Origin: Sphingobacterium wenxiniae
GTDB lineage: Bacteria; Bacteroidota; Bacteroidia; Sphingobacteriales; Sphingobacteriaceae
Length of the DNA: 64,000 bases
Assembly (NCBI RefSeq): GCF_900116225.1
Contig: NZ_FOZZ01000007.1
Coordinates: forward strand, 62,001 to 126,000
Reading direction: 5' to 3'
How positions within the stretch are numbered: position 1 is the stretch's first letter; every line of letters begins with the position of its first letter. Positions 28,232 to 37,311 of the stretch are shown one piece after another. Both the position numbers and the translations under genes were made by a program. The notes under the pieces were generated by a model, which saw only the letters and a list, made by a program, of their open reading frames with translations, did no database searches and was not told the origin of the DNA.

Positions 28232-28918
28232 TTAGTTTATTACTATATTTTCTTTCTCGTATGCATCCCATAACTGATCTAAAGTCATCTTGGTATTATC
28301 AACCCAGATAACATCGCTGTACTCCTTATTACGCAGGGCAACATCCAATTTCTTTACTATCCCTTTTTGCTTATTCAGCTCGATCCACTTCAGGAAGCGC
28401 GCTGCAATACGATAACTATTGGTATAGTGTTGACCTTCTTTGAGATCTGGCAAAGACCAATTTGCACCGGTATTATTAACACCATACTTATCCCTAACAT
28501 AGTCAGCGATTCCCTCTACCAACCATCCCGGCCCACTTCTTGGTGGATACGCCTGCACAATGTGCATCACTTCATGGGTCACAACATCGATATCTTCTGG
28601 ATTCTTTTCCAACCAACCTTGACTTATCACAACCCGTCCATTATGGGCGTATGCGACTCCATCATATGTGGTATCTATCGTAATCGTGACTTTTCGTGGC
28701 GAATTTTCATTAAAATCATTGACTAGCTTGGGATAAACCTGATAAAAGACGCCTTCGAGACGCGCCAAATACTTTTGACTAAAATAAGGATTTTCAGCAA
28801 TTATTTCTACTTTATATCCTTTATCCGAATCAACTTGAGCGCAGACTTTTTTTAAGGGACTCCCTAAAACGACAATTGACAGAATAATAACAAAAATTTT
28901 TAATGCGTGTCTATACAT
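28232..28918 (-). CDS. Basic secretory protein (BSP) family, putative zinc metallopeptidase
   Basis: 228 aa with a signal peptide (cleavage near VCAQV, ~28). The zinc-peptidase motif HEVMH is at 115-119, and the likely third ligand Glu135 lies in GWLVEGIADY, the layout of the plant basic-secretory-protein family and its bacterial relatives. It is the first gene of the six-gene enzyme operon, 17 bases before the HGNQP GH92. A secreted protease would make sense if the natural substrate is a mannoprotein; that is inference. The regulatory repeat at 29011 lies 93 bases upstream. Confidence 0.82.
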   Translation of the reverse strand: MYRHALKIFVIILSIVVLGSPLKKVCAQVDSDKGYKVEIIAENPYFSQKYLARLEGVFYQVYPKLVNDFNENSPRKVTITIDTTYDGVAYAHNGRVVISQGWLEKNPEDIDVVTHEVMHIVQAYPPRSGPGWLVEGIADYVRDKYGVNNTGANWSLPDLKEGQHYTNSYRIAARFLKWIELNKQKGIVKKLDVALRNKEYSDVIWVDNTKMTLDQLWDAYEKENIVIN

Positions 28919-29010
28919 AGTGTAAAATTAGTTTATTAATTAAAACGTGAATCTATTCTTTAGTTACTTAGAATAAGTAGCCGAAAATAGTCTAAAACAG
29001 ACTATTCTCC

Positions 29011-29039
29011 TGTTAATAGATTTTAAAAGAATTGTTAAT
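29011..29039 (-). promoter_or_regulatory. Candidate response-regulator site: TGTTAA direct repeat, 22-bp spacing (copy 1)
   Basis: On the plus strand, TGTTAAT at 29011 and again at 29033. The right half is AAAAGAATTGTTAAT. The same motif, with AAAAGGATTGTTAAT and the same 22-bp spacing, is upstream of susC at 34142 and in the same orientation to its gene. Tandem half-sites two helical turns apart fit OmpR-type regulators. It is 93-121 bases upstream of the BSP start. Confidence 0.6.
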
Positions 29040-29155
29040 GCATCATCCAATTTTTTTGAAATGCCCAATTCTATATGTAATCATACGATAACAAACAATA
29101 TCACTTCATTGAATAGGGTTGAATCAACAAATAAAAAAGAGAACTTCACAATGTT

Positions 29156-29198
29156 AAAAAAGAGCCGTGCACCCAGTAAAGGTACACTGCTCTTTTCG
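29156..29198 (-). terminator. Rho-independent terminator of the susCD unit
   Basis: On the minus strand AAAAGAGC pairs with GCTCTTTT (29189-29196 with 29158-29165). The inner arms are AGTGTACC/GGTGCACG, followed by a T run. It lies just after the susD stop codon. Confidence 0.8.
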
Positions 29199-29214
29199 AA
29201 CCTGAAACATCAAT

Positions 29215-30855
29215 CTAACTTCCTGGATAGCCCGTATTTTGAACCAGATTAGGATTCATATCTCTCTGCTGCTGCGGAATAGGAAATAAAGTCTTAGTCG
29301 CATCACTTCCCTGATGATCCCACCAAGAAGCCGTGTGGAACTTACCAAAACGGATCAAATCATTTCTTCTAAACCCTTCAAAAATAAACTCTCTTCCACG
29401 TTCTGCTAATAACTCATCTAGTGTTAAACTTGAAGTTTTATAAGCATGGCTAGACCAATCCTGCTCTGTAAACGCTCTCTTTTTACAGGTGTTTATCAAT
29501 TCAACAGCTTCTGCGGTAGCTATACCATTATTCTTACGAATTAATGCCTCTGCTTTGGCAAAGTACACCCATGTTAAGCGATATATATTCCAATCTGTGT
29601 TATTATAATCCTCATCAATCGGTGTGCCGTCATGTCCTTGCACTTGATTACCCAATTTGTATTTATTGAATCTTATACCGCTATTCTCTTCTCCATCGCT
29701 CATAGTAGAAGATGTTCCGTTATTGGAAATCCGTCGAATCTCATCCACAAAAACCAAAGGTTTTCCGTTATATTCTTCAGATCCTAAAACAGGCTCTCCC
29801 GTTCCAAAATTAAATTGAGCCCCCTGTAATAACCATTCCTTTTTTCTCAGATCAGCATCTTGATAAGTGCTGTAAACACCAGGGATTAATACAATACCGT
29901 TGTTCCCATTACGACCACCGCCATAAATCTCTCTTTGTTTAAAATGGAAAAATTCACCTGTCCAGGAAGGCTGAAAATTAGCCCTCGTGTAATCATAAGC
30001 AATCGAGAAGATAACTTCTTTTGACAAATGGTTTGTATTGACAAACTGATCTGTGATATTAGGATCTAAGGCCATAACGCCATTTTGTCCTCCACCTTCA
30101 CCATTGATTAGTTTATCCGCCGCGGCAATACAATCATCCCAGCGCGCCTCTCCAGTCCAAACCTCTGCGTTTAGATAAAGCTCTACCAACATAGCGTAGG
30201 CAGCAGCCTTACTTACTCTACCCATCATTTCTGAAGATAAAGCTGGGAGTGCGCCTACATTCTCTAAGATTTCAGTTTCAATAAAACGAAAAACATATTC
30301 CCTTGGCATTGTCTCAGGTTGCGTTGGTACTCCTACCTGAGTCACCACAGGTATATTGCCAAAAAGATCCATTAATTTAAGATAATGAAAGGCCCTTAAC
30401 ACCTTTAACTCTGCTATAAAAGCAGCTTTTTCACTATCAGATATTCCCATAGACGCACTTTCACGAGACTCCAAGTTCTCTATTGGATCGTTGCATAGCC
30501 CCATCCCCCAGAACATCAATCTCCAGGCATTATTCAAGCCACCTTCATCAACAGTCCAAGTGTGGTAATGTAAACGCTTCCATTTTCCTCCATCTTCACC
30601 GTGTCGTCCTTTAGTAGGCCAGGCCAATTGATCTGCAGACAATTCAGCGGGCCTCCACCAACCATCTTGCCCAGATGGTGTGACCCACGCATTTGCATGC
30701 GTGTACGGTCTCAGAACTGCCGATAGCACCTCATTACGATTGTTGTAAAAATTATCCGTCAACATCTGGTCATAAGCATTCTCTGTAAGGTCGGTACAGC
30801 TCGTGACAGAAAGAATCAACCCAATTAAACCAATTTTAAATATTTTCAATTTCAT
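29215..30855 (-). CDS. SusD/RagB family outer-membrane glycan-binding lipoprotein
   Basis: 546 aa. The lipobox SVTSC places the lipidated Cys at ~20. The start after the signal (TDLTENAYDQMLTDNFYNN) and the C-terminal segments LLAERGREFIFEGFRRNDLIRFGKF and PIPQQQRDMNPNLVQNTGY are the SusD hallmarks. It is the lid and glycan-capture subunit that works with the SusC channel encoded 70 bases upstream. In this locus it presumably binds alpha-mannooligosaccharides. It is followed by a clear terminator, so susCD is a separate unit from the enzymes. Confidence 0.95.
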   Translation of the reverse strand: MKLKIFKIGLIGLILSVTSCTDLTENAYDQMLTDNFYNNRNEVLSAVLRPYTHANAWVTPSGQDGWWRPAELSADQLAWPTKGRHGEDGGKWKRLHYHTWTVDEGGLNNAWRLMFWGMGLCNDPIENLESRESASMGISDSEKAAFIAELKVLRAFHYLKLMDLFGNIPVVTQVGVPTQPETMPREYVFRFIETEILENVGALPALSSEMMGRVSKAAAYAMLVELYLNAEVWTGEARWDDCIAAADKLINGEGGGQNGVMALDPNITDQFVNTNHLSKEVIFSIAYDYTRANFQPSWTGEFFHFKQREIYGGGRNGNNGIVLIPGVYSTYQDADLRKKEWLLQGAQFNFGTGEPVLGSEEYNGKPLVFVDEIRRISNNGTSSTMSDGEENSGIRFNKYKLGNQVQGHDGTPIDEDYNNTDWNIYRLTWVYFAKAEALIRKNNGIATAEAVELINTCKKRAFTEQDWSSHAYKTSSLTLDELLAERGREFIFEGFRRNDLIRFGKFHTASWWDHQGSDATKTLFPIPQQQRDMNPNLVQNTGYPGS

Positions 30856-30925
30856 CTGTATATCTTTTGATTAATTCACATCCTTTATTTATATAGTATG
30901 TGCAAAATGTAATTGTGACTATTGT

Positions 30926-33900
30926 TTAAAAACCGAAATTAACGCCCATCAAGAAAGAACGAGTGCTTGGATAAGCTCCTCTACTGTCAATGCCTGGGCC
31001 TAATCCTGTATCCGAAATAAAGTCTGGATCATTACCCGAATAACCAGTGATAGTAGCTAAGTTCTGTCCAGTAAAATAAACCCGTAGATTACGCACATAG
31101 TTAGTAGGTAATTTGAACGTGTACCCAATCGTAACCTCATCCAATTTCCAATGACTACCATTTTCAATATAATAATCAGAATACATGTAGGTATCATCTA
31201 TTTCGCTATACTTTGTAAATGCATCCCGCAATAGGTTCCCCTGCCACGCTTTATTACCATAAGTCAAAGCCATGGTATTCAGGATATCATAACCAAACTT
31301 CCCACGCATAAAAACTCTCAAATCAAATCTCTTATAAGAAAACGTATTATTTAAGGACAAATAATACTTTGGCACTGCATTACCTATTGGTGCAAGGTCA
31401 GTTAATTCGCGATTCCTTGAATTATTGATTTGGTCATTACGCACGGCCTCTCCGTCTTTATTATAAAACAACCATTTACCTTCCTCAGTAAAACCTGCAA
31501 ATCGTTTACCCCAAAACTGTCCAACAGGCCCTCCTTCGTACGTAACAATAGCATCCCCCAGAGCACCAGCCCCACCAATACTTCCAAAAGTCTTATAATC
31601 AAGTGTATAAATATCATTGGAGTAACTATCTAATGTGTTCCTAGTTGTACTACCGACAAGATCAACCGACCATGTAAAATTAGGTCTACTAATCGCATTA
31701 TAACTCAGTCCCAGTTCAATACCTTTTGAAGATATAGTACCCACATTGGTATATATATTCGACTGAATATATGGAGGCTGTGGTGTGGTGTAGGTATCTA
31801 ATAAGTCTACAGTTTTTCGCTGAAAGAGATCCAAGCTACCACTCAATTTGCTGTTGAAAAGAGCAAAATCTAAACCGATATTATATTCCTTTTTCGTTTC
31901 CCATCTTAAATTCGGGTTAGGGTTCCTATTGGGGCCATAAGTTTCCCGATATGCTTCATCAGGATAAAGGTACCTTCCACCACCACCTAAAGTCACACGA
32001 GACGCATTGTTACCGAATCCAGAGTTACCAGTCTCACCATAACCTGCCCGTAATTTCAGGTAACTAACAAAATCGACATCCTGCATAAACTCTTCATCAG
32101 AAACATTCCAAGCCGCCGATACAGCAGGAAAGTATCCCCATTTATTATTTTCCCCGAAGCGAGAAGATCCTTCTCTACGAACAATCGCCTGCAACATATA
32201 CTTATTAGCAAATGAATAATTCGCACGTGCAAAAAATGCGATGAGCGTATTATCATTTTTAAAGCTACCAATTCCAGCTTTACCATCTATTAGTGCAGTT
32301 CCCTGCCCTAGATTATCTTCATGAAAAAGATCATTAATGAATCCTCTATTTGACGCACTCATTCCTTCTTCGATGTAATAACGATAGCTATATCCACCTA
32401 TAACAGACAAACTATGCCGATCGGCAAACGATGTATTGTACTGTATAGTAGGCTCAAAGGCATAGGATTGGGAAAGAAAATCACTTTTGGCCGCATATGC
32501 CCCACCTTCGTAGTCAGAATTCTCCAAAGAGTTTTCGCTACCTTGCGGTCTAAACTGGCTATCATTCCAAGAATTTCTCTGATACGATCCAAAAACCGAT
32601 GCCCTAAGCCCTGGGATTATATCAAGATCAGCTTTAAAATCCGCAGCAGTAGTCTGTTGCTTTCTACGGCTAGTCTCTTGCATCAATCTAGCATACTCAT
32701 TCGTACTCTGCAAATCAAAATAATAAGAACCATCATCATTAAAATTAGAAAAGGTTGGATTTTTGAAAAGCTCACTTTCCCAACCTCCGCCACCTAATAA
32801 ATTTGCATTATTAAAGTTCGTTGCTAGATTAATCATCACATTCAAACGGTCCTGTAGACCACGCTGATTCATATTCAACCGTGCTCCAAACTCCTGCCGT
32901 CCATTCTCCAAACCAATACCTTCTAAGTTTCTATAATTCACACTAGCTCTGTAGTTGCTATTATTGGTTCCTCCGGACATCGCAATATTGTGATTATGTG
33001 ACAAGTTTTCATGATTGACGAGCATATCATAAAAATCAGTATTATATCCTCTATCTACCCGGCTTTCTGAAAGTTGGCCTGATGCGATTTTTTCACGAAA
33101 CTCGTCTGCAGATAATACATCTGGCTTCCGCTGCACATACTCTTTACGTAGATAACTACTATATGTAAACGTAGGAGGGCCGGCCTTACCTTTTTTTGTC
33201 GTCACCAAAATAACGCCAGCATTTGCACTTGATCCATATATGGCAGCTCCAGAGCCATCTTTCAGAACATCGATAGACAAAATATCATCTTGTTGGAGTA
33301 GGTCCATATTTCCTCCTGGGATCCCATCAATTACATACAAAGGACTTGCTGATCCCGTGACAGTTACAACACCCCGCAATTGCACAGCTGGACTTGAGTT
33401 TGGATTGGAGCCGCTAGTACGTGTCACCTGCAAGCCTGGAACCTTACCCTGGATTAGGTCAAGCGCATTTCTAGAACCGCTCTGTCTGAATTGAGATGTA
33501 TCGACATGGGCTACAGATGAGGTAATCTCCCGTTGCTTCATACTACCATAACCTACCTGAACAACGATCTCTTCCAAACTCCCGATATCTTCTTGTAATG
33601 AGACATTAATCTGCTGTGTATTACTGACGCTGACCTCGCGCGACATATATCCGATAGATGAAAAAACTAAAATAGATCCAGAAGGAGCCTGTATAGAATA
33701 GCGTCCATCTTCATCCGTAGAAACTCCTTGCGCACTACCCTTCACCACAACAGAAACTCCTACTAAAGCTTGGCCCGTAGCCCCATCACTTACTTTACCT
33801 GTAATTGTTTGCTGGTCGTCAACCGTACCCGCAAACCCTTTATACAGTCGTGATTCTGTCATATCAGAAGCCATAATCGCAGAACCTTTTGACTCCATGG

Positions 33901-33976
33901 CTGATACAGCAAAGAATACTAAGAGCATACTATTCCTAGCATGCCGATTAACAACGTTACTTAATGTATATTTCAT
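30926..33976 (-). CDS. SusC/RagA family TonB-dependent outer-membrane transporter
   Basis: 1016 aa. After a signal sequence there is a carboxypeptidase-like CNA/DUF4480 domain (TGKVSDGATGQALVGVSV to YSIQAPSG, ~57-135). Next come the TonB box region (EEIVVQVGYG), the plug with NPNSSPAVQLRG and PLYVIDGIPGG, and a long beta-barrel ending in the terminal Phe of MGVNFGF. It imports oligosaccharides across the outer membrane using TonB energy. It is paired with SusD downstream and divergent from the sensor-kinase gene. No anti-sigma-interacting N-terminal extension (STN domain) is seen, so control by the linked two-component system is more likely than by ECF sigma. Confidence 0.95.
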   Translation of the reverse strand: MKYTLSNVVNRHARNSMLLVFFAVSAMESKGSAIMASDMTESRLYKGFAGTVDDQQTITGKVSDGATGQALVGVSVVVKGSAQGVSTDEDGRYSIQAPSGSILVFSSIGYMSREVSVSNTQQINVSLQEDIGSLEEIVVQVGYGSMKQREITSSVAHVDTSQFRQSGSRNALDLIQGKVPGLQVTRTSGSNPNSSPAVQLRGVVTVTGSASPLYVIDGIPGGNMDLLQQDDILSIDVLKDGSGAAIYGSSANAGVILVTTKKGKAGPPTFTYSSYLRKEYVQRKPDVLSADEFREKIASGQLSESRVDRGYNTDFYDMLVNHENLSHNHNIAMSGGTNNSNYRASVNYRNLEGIGLENGRQEFGARLNMNQRGLQDRLNVMINLATNFNNANLLGGGGWESELFKNPTFSNFNDDGSYYFDLQSTNEYARLMQETSRRKQQTTAADFKADLDIIPGLRASVFGSYQRNSWNDSQFRPQGSENSLENSDYEGGAYAAKSDFLSQSYAFEPTIQYNTSFADRHSLSVIGGYSYRYYIEEGMSASNRGFINDLFHEDNLGQGTALIDGKAGIGSFKNDNTLIAFFARANYSFANKYMLQAIVRREGSSRFGENNKWGYFPAVSAAWNVSDEEFMQDVDFVSYLKLRAGYGETGNSGFGNNASRVTLGGGGRYLYPDEAYRETYGPNRNPNPNLRWETKKEYNIGLDFALFNSKLSGSLDLFQRKTVDLLDTYTTPQPPYIQSNIYTNVGTISSKGIELGLSYNAISRPNFTWSVDLVGSTTRNTLDSYSNDIYTLDYKTFGSIGGAGALGDAIVTYEGGPVGQFWGKRFAGFTEEGKWLFYNKDGEAVRNDQINNSRNRELTDLAPIGNAVPKYYLSLNNTFSYKRFDLRVFMRGKFGYDILNTMALTYGNKAWQGNLLRDAFTKYSEIDDTYMYSDYYIENGSHWKLDEVTIGYTFKLPTNYVRNLRVYFTGQNLATITGYSGNDPDFISDTGLGPGIDSRGAYPSTRSFLMGVNFGF

Positions 33977-34275
33977 ATATTATATTTATTTTGGTTAAAA
34001 AACCGCTTTATTGATTAAAGTTCGAACAGGTTAATTATTCACGATTAATTACAAGATATAAAGCAAAAAAACATCAGGTGCTTAAATCATCATTACCACC
34101 TTTTTGGTTAGCTAAAAGTAGCAGGATTATCACAACAACACTGTTAACAAAAAACAAAAGGATTGTTAATAAAATGCTAACCAGGAATTATACATGCTTT
34201 TACAAAGGCTACACCTGTTTCTTAGTCTAAATTTTTTCTTAGTTTTAGCCATAAATTGATCGTAACAGCATTTAG
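33977..34275. promoter_or_regulatory. Divergent susC / histidine kinase control region
   Basis: 299 bases without a gene, AT-rich. It contains the TGTTAA direct repeat at 34142-34170. No confident -33/-7 pair can be picked for either gene. TACTTTTAG on the minus strand near 34111-34119 is a weak -7 candidate for susC. Confidence 0.5.
34142..34170 (-). promoter_or_regulatory. Candidate response-regulator site: TGTTAA direct repeat, 22-bp spacing (copy 2)
   Basis: TGTTAAC at 34142 and TGTTAAT at 34164, with AAAAGGATTGTTAAT on the right, match copy 1 at 29011. It lies 166 bases upstream of susC and 106 upstream of the histidine kinase, so it could serve either gene or both. Confidence 0.6.
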
Positions 34276-35691
34276 ATGATTAAACAAGCTTCCGGTAAGA
34301 CACTCTATACAGCTATCGTATTAATCAGTTTCATTGTTCTGATTGGTCTACTCGTGCATCTAACCTATAATACGTTTGTATTAAATGAGCAACAGTATCA
34401 AAAAACCGAAAAACTTTTAATGAAGGAGTACTATAGCAAGAGTATAAGGAATGACAAACTATATCCCGGTGGTCAGAAGATCCTCGACTATCATTTGAAT
34501 GTAGCGACTCTGCACAGTATAGACTCATTGTACAAGCAAGAGAGTGTACACCTACAACCCACTATAGATAACATATACCGCCAGCTAGTTCATGATCTCA
34601 AGGAGAACAACACCATGGACACTGTATTTGATAATATTAAAGAACTGTATCAACTTGATGGCGAATGGGAATATACCCTAATAATCAATAGGATAAGTGT
34701 TACAATTTCTGATGGAAAAAAAATAGACATCTACAAACATCCAAATGATAAGCTTGACCTGATTGATGGTATCCGTATTGGTGGCGAGTTATTAACTATA
34801 AAAGCAACTAATCTCATCAGTAATATTATAGTAAGTTCACCTGAAGACTATTCTCATGAGATTAATTTCATACTGTATGCTGACAGAAATGACCGAAAAT
34901 GGGTCGTATTCAAATTAGTAGCCCCCATATTTTTATTTGGGGTAGCTTGTATCGCTGCGATCATCGTCATCTACTTTATCACTTATAAGAATTGGATCAG
35001 ACAAAAAATGTTAGCTGATATGAAGTCTGATTTTGTAAATAGCATTACTCACGAGTTCCATACACCTATATCGACTATTCTAATTGCTAACAAAAACCTG
35101 CAAAACAATCCGCAGATCAACAACCATCCTGTCATCGTCTCGATTACCAGTATCATCGAACGTCAGTCTATTCGGCTACAAAAGCTCTTTTCTCAAGTAT
35201 TAGACATTACTTCTATGGGTGGATATGCCATTCAAAAGGAAGAGGTGAACTTAAGAGAATTACTTAAAAATACGGTTACCGACTACAAGCTAAATATTAA
35301 GGACAAGAATACGACAATCATTTTCAGCACAGATGATATCAACATAGACATAGGATTGAATCCATTCTTTTTTACAACTATGATCGTCAATCTATTAGAA
35401 AATGCGGTCAAGCATAACCTCAAAGATTCAAAGCTTATCGTGGTCGAATTGCGCGATAAAGGAAAAAACATAGAAATCAGTATATCCGACAACGGCGAGG
35501 GCATAGCTGATAAAGACATATCGAACGTATTTAAAAAATTTCATCGTTCAAGTCAGACCAAAACCAATGGTCTCGGATTGGGACTCTATTATGTTAAGCA
35601 GTGTGTGCAAAATCATGGATGGACGATGGGTGTAAGTAGTGAAGAGCGGGTCGGATCCCGTTTTATTTTGACCATCCCCAAAAAACAATAA
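34276..35691 (+). CDS. Membrane sensor histidine kinase
   Basis: 471 aa. Membrane helices are at ~11-33 and ~212-237, enclosing a ~180-residue periplasmic sensor domain that I do not recognise. The HisKA phospho-acceptor is His259 in NSITHEFHTPIS. The HATPase domain has LLENAVKH (N box, ~373), DNGEGIAD (~405) and NGLGLGLYYV (~431). It autophosphorylates and donates to the response regulator encoded 8 bases downstream. Its position, divergent from susC, suggests it senses a mannan-derived signal. It is a classical kinase and regulator pair, not the hybrid HTCS common in Bacteroides mannan loci. Confidence 0.93.
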   Translation: MIKQASGKTLYTAIVLISFIVLIGLLVHLTYNTFVLNEQQYQKTEKLLMKEYYSKSIRNDKLYPGGQKILDYHLNVATLHSIDSLYKQESVHLQPTIDNIYRQLVHDLKENNTMDTVFDNIKELYQLDGEWEYTLIINRISVTISDGKKIDIYKHPNDKLDLIDGIRIGGELLTIKATNLISNIIVSSPEDYSHEINFILYADRNDRKWVVFKLVAPIFLFGVACIAAIIVIYFITYKNWIRQKMLADMKSDFVNSITHEFHTPISTILIANKNLQNNPQINNHPVIVSITSIIERQSIRLQKLFSQVLDITSMGGYAIQKEEVNLRELLKNTVTDYKLNIKDKNTTIIFSTDDINIDIGLNPFFFTTMIVNLLENAVKHNLKDSKLIVVELRDKGKNIEISISDNGEGIADKDISNVFKKFHRSSQTKTNGLGLGLYYVKQCVQNHGWTMGVSSEERVGSRFILTIPKKQ

Positions 35692-35699
35692 AAAGAAAA

Positions 35700-36407
35700 A
35701 TGAAGCCTAAGATTTTATATATAGAAGATGAGCAAGACCTTGGAGGAGTTACTAAACAATACCTTGACCTTATGGAATTTGAAGTGACCTGGTGCCTATC
35801 AGGAGAGTCTGCATATAATGCGTTTCTCAACGACACATTTAACATTGTCGTTATTGACATCCAACTTCCGGACATGGATGGTTTCTCGCTTGCAAAACGT
35901 ATTGTTGACCATGACAAGGATGTGTACTTTCTATTCCTAACTGCAAGAAACCTTAAACAGGACAAGATGAAAGGACTTCTCTTAGGAGCCATCGACTATA
36001 TTGTAAAACCTTTCGATATTGACGAGCTCGTCTTACGCATGAAAAACATTGTTTCCAAGCAACTGATTACCAAACCACTATACTCTTCCCCTAATGAAAA
36101 AACTGTCAAGCTAGATGATGTGGTCTTTAATTCGGACAAGTTATCGCTATCCGTTGGCAATGGCCCCAGCACCATGCTCACACTCCGCGAGGCAGAACTA
36201 TTTGAATATTTCTGTAAAAACAAAAACAGCATCATAAAACGGGAAGATATCCTGATCAATGTTTGGGGCGAAGACGATTACTTCTTGGGGAGGAGCCTTG
36301 ATGTATTTGTATCTAGACTCCGTAAGCTACTGTCCAAATCAAAATCTATTAAAATAGAGAACGTCTATGGTGTCGGATTCATTCTATCGGCATCTGATTC
36401 GAAGTAG
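35700..36407 (+). CDS. OmpR-family response regulator
   Basis: 235 aa. The receiver domain has the acidic pair Glu9-Asp10 (YIEDEQD), phospho-acceptor Asp53 in VIDIQLPDMDG, Thr81 and Lys103 (VKPFD). The winged-helix domain (~135-232) includes LTLREAELFEYF and GRSLDVFVSRLRKLL. It is cotranscribed with the kinase (8-base gap). As an OmpR-type regulator it should bind tandem direct repeats, so the TGTTAA repeats at 29011 and 34142 are natural candidates (inference). Confidence 0.94.
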   Translation: MKPKILYIEDEQDLGGVTKQYLDLMEFEVTWCLSGESAYNAFLNDTFNIVVIDIQLPDMDGFSLAKRIVDHDKDVYFLFLTARNLKQDKMKGLLLGAIDYIVKPFDIDELVLRMKNIVSKQLITKPLYSSPNEKTVKLDDVVFNSDKLSLSVGNGPSTMLTLREAELFEYFCKNKNSIIKREDILINVWGEDDYFLGRSLDVFVSRLRKLLSKSKSIKIENVYGVGFILSASDSK

Positions 36408-36428
36408 TTTAACAAACAGTACACTTTC

Positions 36429-36459
36429 TTGGTTACTTGCCTAATATTCACTACTTTCG
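36429..36459 (+). promoter_or_regulatory. Candidate Bacteroidota promoter, start site at or near the ATG
   Basis: TTG at 36429-36431 and TACTTTCG at 36452-36459 (one mismatch to TAnnTTTG), 20 bases apart. The -7 box ends only 3 bases before the ATG at 36463, so a leaderless or nearly leaderless transcript would result. Confidence 0.35.
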
Positions 36460-36462
36460 TAC

Positions 36463-37311
36463 ATGACCAACAGTGAATACAACGCAATTATCTCCTTGTT
36501 GGACGATCCAGACAAGGACATTTTCCACGAAATCGAACATAAATTGATTACATGTGGACCAGAGGTTATTCCATCTTTGGAACAATCTTGGGAGGAATCT
36601 TTTGATGCCTTTTTACAAACGCGTATAGAGCAAATTATCCATAAAATACAGTTTAACCAGATTAAAAGCGATTTACAGCTTTGGGTCATGAGTAATAGCA
36701 GAGACTTATTGGAAGGCCTTCTAATCGTCAACCGATATCAATATCCAAACCTAAACGAAGAAGAGGTCTACGCAAAGATAGCCGAATTGCGCAGGGATGT
36801 TTGGTATCACCTCATATACGATATGAGTCCTGTTGAAAAGGTAAAATTACTGAACAATATCCTTTTTCGTGAATTTGGCTTGTCGGGAAACACTTCGGAC
36901 TACCACGCTCCGCAAAATTCATTTATCAACAAGGTACTGGAAACAAAGAAAGGCAATCCAATTTCTTTGGCCTGCCTATATAGTTTGATAGCCCAGCGAC
37001 TGGACATCCCGATCTATGGGATAAATCTTCCCAAACATTTTGTTTTGGCTTACATGAAAGAAGAAAATCCGGAGGAGGTACTTTTTTATATCAATGTATT
37101 TAACCGTGGACAGATTATGCGTGAAGATGATATCGTCTCCTTCCTCCGCCAGCTCAACCTTCCGGCAAGCGAAGAGTTTATAAAACCTTGTGACAATCTC
37201 GCTATTATCAAGCGTGTATTACGCAACCTGATAGCCGCCTATACACACATCGATAACCTGGAAAAAAGACAGGAGGTCCAACTCCTATTGGATCTTATTG
37301 ACCCAGCGTAG
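36463..37311 (+). CDS. SirB1-like transglutaminase-fold protein
   Basis: 282 aa, cytoplasmic, no signal. The central segment KKGNPISLACLYSLIAQRL followed by GINLPKHFVLAY matches the SirB1 N-terminal/transglutaminase-like core-2 family, where the Cys, His pair recalls a thiol-peptidase fold. The cellular role of the family is not settled. The N-terminal ~100 residues are helical. The gene overlaps tail-to-tail by 17 bp with the converging lipoprotein gene. Confidence 0.75.
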   Translation: MTNSEYNAIISLLDDPDKDIFHEIEHKLITCGPEVIPSLEQSWEESFDAFLQTRIEQIIHKIQFNQIKSDLQLWVMSNSRDLLEGLLIVNRYQYPNLNEEEVYAKIAELRRDVWYHLIYDMSPVEKVKLLNNILFREFGLSGNTSDYHAPQNSFINKVLETKKGNPISLACLYSLIAQRLDIPIYGINLPKHFVLAYMKEENPEEVLFYINVFNRGQIMREDDIVSFLRQLNLPASEEFIKPCDNLAIIKRVLRNLIAAYTHIDNLEKRQEVQLLLDLIDPA

